This document shows, piece by piece, positions 7,398 to 14,977 of a stretch of 33,804 nt of DNA. Location of the stretch: the NCBI GenBank assembly GCA_016285345.1, contig JAEEQN010000034.1, positions 1 through 33,804 of the forward strand, given 5' to 3'. Both the position numbers and the translations under genes were made by a program. The notes under the pieces are model-generated. The model saw only the letters and a list, made by a program, of their open reading frames with translations. It was not told the origin of the DNA and searched no databases. Position 1 is the stretch's first letter; every line of letters starts with the position of its first letter. This DNA is from Victivallales bacterium. GTDB lineage: Bacteria > Verrucomicrobiota > Lentisphaeria > Victivallales > UBA1829.

Positions 7398-7444
7398 CAA
7401 ACAGACAAAAAATCCATTTCATAAAGGACACAAAACATGATTAA
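7385..7444 (+). pseudogene. Remnant of a toxin gene 3' end before immunity-like gene 3
   Basis: Encodes SPGRANRQKIHFIKDTKHD and stop in frame: two residue changes against the intact toxin tail. It overlaps the ATG of the third paralog (7437) by eight bases, as in the other two cassettes, and carries its AAAGGA ribosome binding site. No toxin body precedes it. Confidence 0.75.
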
Positions 7445-8000
7445 ATCGAACAACACCATATCCCATGACATGCTGGATGTGCTCCGTGAATGCAAGGGCA
7501 GAAAAATTGAAACTCTTCTGCTGACCGATCAGGATTGCAAAACATCTTTTGAAGTCGTCATCTTGAGGTTCAAGGAATACGATCTGGAAATCTGGAGTCT
7601 GGAACAGCCGTACAAAGAAGGCGAAATAGAAGATCTCGCCAGTGTTATTGTCAAGATCAATCCGGACAAAAACACAAAATCCACATTGGGAACAAATGAC
7701 AAGAAAGGTGTTTTTCATTTTAGAGAATTTACAAGAGTTCCGATCGGGAAGACGGTCAAGAGCATCACAGTTCACAATGAACTTGTTCAATGGACCTATG
7801 AGGATGAAAGTTTTATCTTGAACAATACGTATGCGATCGTCTTTTCCCTGGGAACAAGATATCTGCATCTCATAAAGAATCCGTTTTGGTCGGAATTTTG
7901 GGAAATCTCTTTCCGTCAATCGCCTGTCCCGGAAGCCCCGGAATGGGATGAAAGCGAAGGAGACAAATACGAGATTACCCATTCCGTCTTTGAACTGTAG
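7437..8000 (+). CDS. Immunity-like protein, paralog 3
   Basis: A 187-aa paralog. The N-terminal ~70 residues diverge from paralogs 1 and 2 (KIETLLLTDQDCKTSFEVV). From about 105 to the end it is close to paralog 1, and the similarity continues past the stop codon into the shared sequence leading to the terminator hairpin. The variable centre reads KINPDKNTKSTLGTNDKK. It is the last gene of the array and the only one followed by a complete terminator. Confidence 0.6.
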   Translation: MIKSNNTISHDMLDVLRECKGRKIETLLLTDQDCKTSFEVVILRFKEYDLEIWSLEQPYKEGEIEDLASVIVKINPDKNTKSTLGTNDKKGVFHFREFTRVPIGKTVKSITVHNELVQWTYEDESFILNNTYAIVFSLGTRYLHLIKNPFWSEFWEISFRQSPVPEAPEWDESEGDKYEITHSVFEL

Positions 8001-8014
8001 AATATGAACCTGTC

Positions 8015-8050
8015 GGCTCCGGGCATTCGAATGTCCGGAGCCGTTTTTTT
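8015..8050 (+). terminator. Terminator at the end of the immunity-like array
   Basis: GGCTCCGG (8015-8022), a G-U pair and CAT/ATG form a 12-bp stem closed by a TCGA loop, with CCGGAGCC at 8035-8042. Seven T follow at 8044-8050. It closes the whole DUF4417/toxin/immunity unit. Confidence 0.85.
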
Positions 8051-8089
8051 CAGGGACGGAAACGTCTCATTCCGAATCGGCGCACACCT

Positions 8090-10630
8090 TCAGCGAAATT
8101 TCCGCAGGCGGAGGGCGTTCGTCACCACAAAGAGCGAACTGCACGCCATCGCCGCCGTTCCGAGCATGGGATGCAGCCGCCACCCCCACAGCGGATACAG
8201 CGCGCCTGCCGCGACCGGAATCCCCAGCACATTGTAGAAGAACGCCCAGAATAGGTTCAGACGGATGTTCCGCATGACGGCGCGGCTGAGGCGGACGGCG
8301 GTCACCACGTCACGCAGATCGCCGCGCAGTAATACCACGTCGGCGGTCTCCATCGCGATATCCGTGCCGCCGCCGATGGCGATCCCGACGTCCGCCCGTG
8401 CGAGCGCGGCCGCGTCGTTGATGCCGTCGCCGACCATCGCGACTTTTGCCCCGTCCCGCTGAAGTTCGCGGATGCACGCCTCCTTGCCGTCCGGCAGGAC
8501 GCCGGCGATCACACGGTCGATCTGGAGCTCGGACGCAACGGCATTCGCCGAGACCTCGGTGTCTCCGGTCAGCAGCACGGTCTTCAATCCGAGGTCACGA
8601 AGCGCACGCAGAGCGTCCGCGCTGCCGTCCTTCACGGTGTCGCGGAGCGCCATGACGGCACAGAGACGTTTCGCATCGCGGTTCGCCATGAAAAGCAGGC
8701 TGTGTCCGCCGGATTCCAGCTCGCGGATCAGGTTTTCCTGCGCAGACAGTGAAATTCCCTCGCGTTCCATCATGCGCGCATTGCCGCAGACATACCGGAT
8801 GCCGCCGACCGTGCCGGACACGCCCATCCCCGGCGTCGCGGAGAAATCCTCCACATTCGCATCCGACACACTCACGCCGTGTTCCTGCGCGTACTGCACG
8901 ACGGCGCGCGCGAAGGGGTGTTCCGACTTCGATTCGAGCGGCGCTGCGATCTTCAAAAACTCCGCCTCCCCTCCCCCGGATTCCGCGCCGTCCGGCGTCA
9001 GCGTCACCACACGGGTCACGCGGTGACGCCCCTCGGTCACGGTCCCGGTCTTGTCCAGCACCACGGTCCCGACGGCATGAAGCTCTTCCAGCGCGGCGGC
9101 GTTTTTGAACAGGATGCCGTACTTGGAGCCGACGCCCGTGCCGACCATGATCGCAATCGGCGTGGCAAGCCCGAGCGCGCACGGACAGCTGATGACCAGC
9201 ACGGCGATCGCGGTCGTCAGCGCGAAATACACGGTCTGGTGTTCGACGAACAGCCAGAAACAGCCCGCCGCCAGCGCCGCGATCAGCACGGCCGGCACGA
9301 AAACGCCGCTCACGCGGTCCGCGAAACGCGAGATAGGCGCGCTGGAGTTCGACGCACTCTCCACCAGCTGAATGATGCGCGACAGCGTGGAGTCGCGCCC
9401 GACGCGTTCCGCCCGGAACCGGAACGAACCGTTCACGTTCATCGTCCCGCTCACAACACGGTCGCCGGGCTCCTTGCCCGCGGGAACGCTCTCCCCGGTC
9501 ACGCTGGACTGGTCCACGGTGCCGTTTCCGCTCACGACCACGCCGTCCGCCGGGATCGACGATCCGGGCCGGATCACCACGACGTCGCCGACGGCGAGTT
9601 CATCCGCCGCGATCTCGACTTCGTTTCCGCCCCGGACGACGACAGCGGTCTTCGGCGACAAATTCATCAGGCGGGACACGGCGTCCGTCGTGCGGCGTTT
9701 CGCCCGCGCCTCCAGATATTTCCCGAACGTCACAAGCACCAGGATCATGCCCGCCGTCTCGAAATACAGGTTGCCCGCCGCCTCGGTCACGCGCGCGGCG
9801 TCGCCCTGCATCTTCCCGAGCAGCATTTCCCCGGTCATCACGAGGCTGTACAGCACGCTCGCGCCGGACCCGAGCATGATGAGCGAATCCATGTTCGGCG
9901 ACAGCTTCAGGAACCGCTTCGCGCCGCTCACGAAATACACCCGGTTTACGAACAGAAGCGGGATCACGAAAACGAGCTGGAGCCAGGCGGCGTCGAGCGG
10001 GTAATCCTTCAGAAAGCCGTGCATGGACGAGAACGCGACGTACATGAGCGGAAGCATCAGGATCGCCGACCAGATGAACTGGCGGAGCAGTTCGCGGCTT
10101 GGGTCGGGAATAGAAGTTGCCGCTTTCTTCGGTTTAGCTTCTGCCTGCCCAGCAGTTTCCGGTGCGGAAGCCGCCTTCGGCGTTTCTTCCACAAGTTCAG
10201 CCGTAAATCCGGCGTTCTTCACCGCATCGATGATCTTTTGCGGCATGTCCGGCGCATTATTGCATTTCACGGTCATGCGCCCGGTCACAAGATTGACCTC
10301 GGCATCCCGTACGCCGGAAAGCGCCTTCACGGCCTTCGCCACGTGCGCCTGACAGGACGCGCAGCGCATCCCGCCTACCTGAAAAACATGCTCGACCACG
10401 GCGACAGGCGCAGGTGCTTCTTCCACGAGTTCGGCGGTAAATCCGGCGTTCTTCACCGCGTCGATGATCTTCTGCGGCATATCCGGCGCATCGTCCGTCT
10501 CCACGGTCATGCGCCCAGTGATCAGATTCACCTCAACATTCTGCACGCCGGGGACCGCCTTCACGGCCTTCGCCACGTGCGCCTGACAGGACGCGCAGCG
10601 CATCCCGCCTACCTGAAACAAATGTCTCAT
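8090..10630 (-). CDS. copA: Copper-exporting P1B-type ATPase CopA with two HMA domains
   Basis: Pumps monovalent copper out of the cytoplasm using ATP. An 846-aa protein. Two N-terminal heavy-metal-associated domains (about 3-68 and 81-147) each have the metal site GMRCASC. A 35-residue linker, eight expected membrane helices and the catalytic loops follow. The transmembrane metal site is CPC at 482-484 (VISCPCALGLATP), the phosphorylated Asp is D526 in DKTGTVTEG, and the hinge is GDGIND at 734-739. The CPC motif points to Cu(I)/Ag(I). GGAGG stands at 10642-10638 before the ATG. The gene is last in a minus-strand run after the Kef-type antiporter (28 bases apart). No CsoR or CueR regulator is nearby. 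Confidence 0.93.
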   Translation of the reverse strand: MRHLFQVGGMRCASCQAHVAKAVKAVPGVQNVEVNLITGRMTVETDDAPDMPQKIIDAVKNAGFTAELVEEAPAPVAVVEHVFQVGGMRCASCQAHVAKAVKALSGVRDAEVNLVTGRMTVKCNNAPDMPQKIIDAVKNAGFTAELVEETPKAASAPETAGQAEAKPKKAATSIPDPSRELLRQFIWSAILMLPLMYVAFSSMHGFLKDYPLDAAWLQLVFVIPLLFVNRVYFVSGAKRFLKLSPNMDSLIMLGSGASVLYSLVMTGEMLLGKMQGDAARVTEAAGNLYFETAGMILVLVTFGKYLEARAKRRTTDAVSRLMNLSPKTAVVVRGGNEVEIAADELAVGDVVVIRPGSSIPADGVVVSGNGTVDQSSVTGESVPAGKEPGDRVVSGTMNVNGSFRFRAERVGRDSTLSRIIQLVESASNSSAPISRFADRVSGVFVPAVLIAALAAGCFWLFVEHQTVYFALTTAIAVLVISCPCALGLATPIAIMVGTGVGSKYGILFKNAAALEELHAVGTVVLDKTGTVTEGRHRVTRVVTLTPDGAESGGGEAEFLKIAAPLESKSEHPFARAVVQYAQEHGVSVSDANVEDFSATPGMGVSGTVGGIRYVCGNARMMEREGISLSAQENLIRELESGGHSLLFMANRDAKRLCAVMALRDTVKDGSADALRALRDLGLKTVLLTGDTEVSANAVASELQIDRVIAGVLPDGKEACIRELQRDGAKVAMVGDGINDAAALARADVGIAIGGGTDIAMETADVVLLRGDLRDVVTAVRLSRAVMRNIRLNLFWAFFYNVLGIPVAAGALYPLWGWRLHPMLGTAAMACSSLFVVTNALRLRKFR
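10322..10384 (-). repeat. 63-bp direct repeat inside copA (HMA domain 2)
   Basis: Identical at DNA level to 10556-10618, 234 bp away. It covers the start of the HMA domain including the CASC metal site. Confidence 0.85.
10556..10618 (-). repeat. 63-bp direct repeat inside copA (HMA domain 1)
   Basis: Partner of 10322-10384. Perfect identity between two domains of one gene implies recent duplication or gene conversion. Confidence 0.85.
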
Positions 10631-10658
10631 CGTTCAACCTCCATTTTTTCTAACATAA

Positions 10659-12797
10659 TCATAACCGCACCGCCATTGTCGTCGCGGATTCGGGCGAACC
10701 CGCCATCGGGGAATGCGTCAGTTGTGCGAACGCGGCGGCCTGCTCCTCGTTTCCGATCGCCGCGATCAGGTCGCCGACGTGCAGCACGGTGTCCGGACGC
10801 GGATTCGCGTCGACCTCGCCGTCGTGGACAACGCCCACGATGGACATGCCGGTACGGGCACGGACGCCGGATTCCGCGATGGAACGTCCCTCGAGCGGAC
10901 TGTCCGGCTGGATCTGGGTCCAGCGCAGTTCGATCAGGCCGTGGAACGCGCGGATCTTCTCGGCGAGCGCAAAGGCAGGACTTCCGTCCAGCATGGGCTT
11001 GTAGCGGCTGGCGCGGACCGAATCCAGATAGTTCTGAATGCGCGCCTCGGAAATGTCGTTCAGCACGAGGATGCGCCGGGTCAGCTCGAGCGACACCTCG
11101 AAATTCGAGAGGATGATCTCGTCGACGTTCTCCTCGGAAAGACGTTTTTCGATCTCCGGCGAGGCGGCGCACATGACCGTGCGGATGCCGGGATTGACCT
11201 TGCGCGCGAGCTCGACGACGGCCAGGCTTTCTTCCAGTTTCGGGATCATCGGCACGAGGACTTTCGCGCTCCCGATGCCTGCGGCGTTCAAAATCACGTC
11301 GCTCATCGGGTCGCCGTAGATCACGTTCACGCCCTCGGCCTGCGCCTCGCGGTACGCGTCGTAGGACGGCTCGACAATTACGTATTTCAGGTTCAGGCGG
11401 ATCAGCACGTGCGCAATCACGCGCGAGATGCGTCCGCCGCCGATCAGCACCATGTGTCCGTCCAGGTCGGGCTGCGGCAGAACGATCCCGGTGCTTTGCA
11501 GGTTCCGCCAGACGGTCCGCCGGAGCAGAGAATAGACCGGCGCGGTGAGGTTGTTGATGATCGGTCCGGCGATCATGGAGCAGACAACCACACAAAGAAT
11601 CAGGGAATACAGCTCAGTCGTGATGAAACCGTCCTGCAGGCCGGTTCCGATCACCACGAACGCGATTTCCGAGGTCGGGAACATCCCGAAGAACATCGCC
11701 ACGGGAATCACGTTACGGTACTTGAAGATCCACGTGATGGCGGCCAGGAACGTTGTACGGGCAAGTCCGGTCAGGACGACCAGCACGGCCACGAGCCACC
11801 AGTGCATACCCATGTAGTGTACGTCGAGCATCATCCCGATGGAGACAAAGAACAGCATGGCAAAGAAGTCGCGCACCGGGGACAGCTCGGACAGAGCCTT
11901 TTTCCCGTATGCGCTATCGCTCAGCACGATGCCCGCCAGGAACGCTCCGAACGAAAAGGACACATGCATGACCACGGAAATCGCGCCGGATACCAGCGCG
12001 ATGCCGGTGATGGAGAGCAGGAACAGTTCCTTCGACTCCAGGCGCGCCGCATGTTCCGTGAGTTTCGGCAGATAGCGTGCCCCAACCGTCAGCATCAGCG
12101 CCATGAACACTGAACTGAGCACAAGCGGCATCAGCGAGGAAAGGCCGCCCCCGGCCGACGACAGGGCGCCGAGCTGGCAGACCAGCAGCATCAGCGGCAT
12201 CACGGTCAGGTCCTGCACGATGGAGACGCCGATCATGACGCGTCCGGAGAGCGAGTTTTCAAAGCCTTTGCTGGAGAGCGTCTTCAGGACGACCGCGGTA
12301 CTGGTGGAAACAAAACAGATGCCAAAAAGGAACAGCGAGACGTTCGAGCTGAACAGCGGGATTTTCGTGTCTCCGGCGAAATTGACGGACGGATCGCGGC
12401 TCAGCAGCCACGCGATCCCGGTCCCCGCCAGGAAGGTGAAAAGGACCTGCGCCAGCGCGCCGAAGACCGCGATTTTGAAAACGGGCCGGATGTCCTTTTT
12501 GGAGAACTCCAGCCCCATGGAAAACAGCAGCAGCGCCACGCCGACGTTCGCCAGCGAGTTCACCGCAGTGTTTGCGACTTCGCCCAGCCCGGCCTTGAAC
12601 AAATAACCGACCACGACGCCCGCGAGAATATACCCCAGGATCAGCGGCTGTTTGAGCTTCTTCGCCACGGCTCCGCCGATCAGTCCGGTCACCACGATCA
12701 GAAGCAGCGCCGTCAGGATCGCATCCTCGTCCGTGACGCTCATATTGCTCGTAAGATCCAGGAACCAGGACCGGACATGCGTCAGGAACTCTTTCAT
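10659..12797 (-). CDS. Kef-type (CPA2) monovalent cation:proton antiporter with TrkA domains
   Basis: A 712-aa inner-membrane protein. Residues about 26-425 hold the CPA2 exchanger with 11-13 membrane helices, including the conserved acidic motif SIVQDL (192-197) and the GMMLD segment near 321. A TrkA-N nucleotide-binding domain begins at about 447 (HMVLIGGGRISRVIAHVL). A TrkA-C domain covers about 620-690 (SPLEGRSIAESGVRARTGMSIVGVVHDGE). Such proteins exchange K+ or Na+ for protons under control of NAD(H) or other ligands; the ion cannot be told here. A GGAG lies just upstream of the ATG. It sits 28 bases after the ABC exporter gene and 28 bases before copA, so the three are probably one operon. 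Confidence 0.9.
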   Translation of the reverse strand: MKEFLTHVRSWFLDLTSNMSVTDEDAILTALLLIVVTGLIGGAVAKKLKQPLILGYILAGVVVGYLFKAGLGEVANTAVNSLANVGVALLLFSMGLEFSKKDIRPVFKIAVFGALAQVLFTFLAGTGIAWLLSRDPSVNFAGDTKIPLFSSNVSLFLFGICFVSTSTAVVLKTLSSKGFENSLSGRVMIGVSIVQDLTVMPLMLLVCQLGALSSAGGGLSSLMPLVLSSVFMALMLTVGARYLPKLTEHAARLESKELFLLSITGIALVSGAISVVMHVSFSFGAFLAGIVLSDSAYGKKALSELSPVRDFFAMLFFVSIGMMLDVHYMGMHWWLVAVLVVLTGLARTTFLAAITWIFKYRNVIPVAMFFGMFPTSEIAFVVIGTGLQDGFITTELYSLILCVVVCSMIAGPIINNLTAPVYSLLRRTVWRNLQSTGIVLPQPDLDGHMVLIGGGRISRVIAHVLIRLNLKYVIVEPSYDAYREAQAEGVNVIYGDPMSDVILNAAGIGSAKVLVPMIPKLEESLAVVELARKVNPGIRTVMCAASPEIEKRLSEENVDEIILSNFEVSLELTRRILVLNDISEARIQNYLDSVRASRYKPMLDGSPAFALAEKIRAFHGLIELRWTQIQPDSPLEGRSIAESGVRARTGMSIVGVVHDGEVDANPRPDTVLHVGDLIAAIGNEEQAAAFAQLTHSPMAGSPESATTMAVRL

Positions 12798-12825
12798 CGT
12801 CTCCGCCTCCCCTTCTTCCGGGCGG

Positions 12826-14874
12826 TCAGACGTCGCGGTCCATGGAGAACTGCGTGTCGTGGAGCTTGCGGTAACGGCCGTTCATGGCGAGCAGCTCCTC
12901 ATGCGTACCGCGTTCGACGATCTCGCCCTTGTCCATCACCAGGATCAGGTCGGCGTTGCGGATCGTGCTCAGGCGGTGCGCGATGGCGAACACGGTGCGG
13001 TTCTCCATGACGCGGTTCAGGGCGTCCTGGATGAGCTTTTCCGTCACGGTGTCGAGCGCGCTGGTCGCCTCGTCGAGCACGAGGATCGGCGGGTTTTTCA
13101 GGATGATGCGGGCAAGCGCGATGCGCTGTTTTTCGCCGCCGGAGAGCTTGCAGCCCTTTTCACCGGCCTCCTCCTCGTATCCGAGCGGATGCGTGCCGGA
13201 GACGATGAAGTTGTGCGCGTTGGCGCGTTCCGCCGCCTGTTGTATCTCTTCCATGGTGGCGCCGGGACGGCTGTACGAGATGTTGTTTGCAATGGTGTCG
13301 TTGAAGATGATAGGCTCCTGCGTCACGATACCGATCTGCCTGCGGAGCGAGGCGATCGTGTAGTCGGTCACATTCCGTCCGTCGATCAGCACCTCGCCGC
13401 CCGTCACGTCGTACAGACGGGACAGCAACGACGCGACCGTGGTCTTGCCGCTTCCTGTCTCGCCGACCACGGCGACCATCCGGCCGCGCGGGATGGAGAA
13501 CGAGATGTCGCGGATGACGTCGCGGCCCGGCTCGTAGGCGAACGACACATGGTTGAAGACGATCGCGTCGCGGAATTCGCGGAGCTCGGCGGCATCCGGC
13601 TTTTCGGGAAGCGCCGTGGCCGTATCCACCAGGTCGAAATAGCGGTCCGCGGCCGCCATGCTGCGCTGCAAGTTGTTCACGATCTTGGTGATCTCTTTGA
13701 TCGGCTGGTACATCAGAAACGCCGGAGCCAGCAGCATGAACATCTGGGAGATCGAAACGCCGCGGGAATACGCATAGACGAGGAAGCCCAGGGATATCGT
13801 GACCGTGATGCTTTCCATGACCGGCGCCATAAAGAGCTTCCAGCGCAGAGCATTCACCACCGTGCGGAAATACCGGCCGTTCACAAGTACGAACTTCCGG
13901 ACCTCGCGCTTCTCCGTGTGGTTCGACTTGATCAGCAGGATGCCGGAGAACGTCTCGTGCATGCGGGAGACCAGTTCGGCCACCTGCGCAAACGCGCCTT
14001 TGTAAATGCGGCGGATCTTGCGGGCGAGCACCATCACCGGGACCACGCAGACCGGCATGCCGACCACGATGATGATCAGCATGGTGAACATGTGGTGCTG
14101 GACGCTCAGGATAATCAGGGCGCTGAGACAGGCGATGATCTCCAGCGGGCAGCGCGTGATGTCCGCGATCACGTCGGAGATCGAGCTCTCGATCATGGCG
14201 GTATCGTTGGTGCAGCGGCTGATGAGGTGGCCCACGTCCTGATGCCCGAAGAATTTCATCGACTGGGAGAGCAGGCGTTCATACAGCAGATTGCGCATGT
14301 CGGCGATCACGCGGACGCTCACCCAGCGCATGTTGTAGTGGTTGATGAAAGTCGCTATATTTTTCAGAATCCAGGCCAGGATGAACAGTATGGCGTAGAG
14401 CATGAAGAACTGCCAGGTCATGCGCCCGAAGTCGTCCACGATCGGGAACTCGAATTTCACGGGCCACTGCACCATGACCGAGCGTTTGCCGACCTCAACG
14501 GGCAGATGCAGCACCTCCTGGCAGGTACGGAGCCGGTCCAGCGCCCTGGTCAGTTTCGGGTCGGTGTCGACGGGATGCATGATCTCCGAGACCAGCCGCG
14601 TCTTTTCCTCGTCGCTCATATCGTCCGGGGCGTCGTCGAGCGCCTCGATCACTTCCTCCGCGGTCTTCCGGCTTTTCTCCGACTGCCCGGTGTCCTGGTC
14701 CACGATCATGGCGATATCCGGGATCAGCATCAGGCCGCCGAACAGCGATCCGCCGACCGTGAGTCCGGCCAGGATGCCGATGGTGAGCATGAGCCAGTAC
14801 GGGCGGACGAAGCGCAAAATGCGCCAGTAGCTCACTGACTTGAATTCTTTTTCGTTTTCGGTACGTCTGCTCAT
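12826..14874 (-). CDS. ABC exporter, MsbA-like (fused permease and ATPase)
   Basis: A 682-aa half-transporter that should work as a homodimer in the inner membrane. Six membrane helices precede an ATPase domain with Walker A GETGSGKT (471-478), signature LSGGE (577-581), Walker B ILVLDEATS (about 600) and the H-loop IAHRLST. It resembles lipid A or multidrug flippases. It is about 100 residues longer than typical MsbA because the loop between helix 1 (ends near 50) and helix 2 (starts near 155) is long, acidic and charged, and would face the periplasm. First gene of the minus-strand run, with its own promoter at 14916-14944. Substrate is unknown; lipid export is a family-based guess. Confidence 0.88.
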   Translation of the reverse strand: MSRRTENEKEFKSVSYWRILRFVRPYWLMLTIGILAGLTVGGSLFGGLMLIPDIAMIVDQDTGQSEKSRKTAEEVIEALDDAPDDMSDEEKTRLVSEIMHPVDTDPKLTRALDRLRTCQEVLHLPVEVGKRSVMVQWPVKFEFPIVDDFGRMTWQFFMLYAILFILAWILKNIATFINHYNMRWVSVRVIADMRNLLYERLLSQSMKFFGHQDVGHLISRCTNDTAMIESSISDVIADITRCPLEIIACLSALIILSVQHHMFTMLIIIVVGMPVCVVPVMVLARKIRRIYKGAFAQVAELVSRMHETFSGILLIKSNHTEKREVRKFVLVNGRYFRTVVNALRWKLFMAPVMESITVTISLGFLVYAYSRGVSISQMFMLLAPAFLMYQPIKEITKIVNNLQRSMAAADRYFDLVDTATALPEKPDAAELREFRDAIVFNHVSFAYEPGRDVIRDISFSIPRGRMVAVVGETGSGKTTVASLLSRLYDVTGGEVLIDGRNVTDYTIASLRRQIGIVTQEPIIFNDTIANNISYSRPGATMEEIQQAAERANAHNFIVSGTHPLGYEEEAGEKGCKLSGGEKQRIALARIILKNPPILVLDEATSALDTVTEKLIQDALNRVMENRTVFAIAHRLSTIRNADLILVMDKGEIVERGTHEELLAMNGRYRKLHDTQFSMDRDV

Positions 14875-14915
14875 GGATGTGCGGCGGGGTAGCGGGGAAT
14901 TGGATTCAACGGATT

Positions 14916-14944
14916 AATGTAGCATCTTACGGCGTATTTTTCAA
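14916..14944 (-). promoter_or_regulatory. Promoter of the ABC exporter / antiporter / copA run
   Basis: On the minus strand: TTGAAA (14944-14939), 17 bp, TACATT (14921-14916), 42 bases before the ATG at 14874. Confidence 0.65.
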
Positions 14945-14977
14945 GCTCGCAGGGGAAAAACATCGAAACTTGCGCGA

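Noticed and set aside
6039-8000. Regularly spaced repeats in the island as a CRISPR-like array
   Set aside because: Repeats are cassette duplications of coding genes ~650 bp apart, not short repeats with unique spacers.
8879-11116. Plus-strand 745-codon ORF antisense to copA and the antiporter
   Set aside because: Arg/His-rich shadow across two genes with clear families and start sites.
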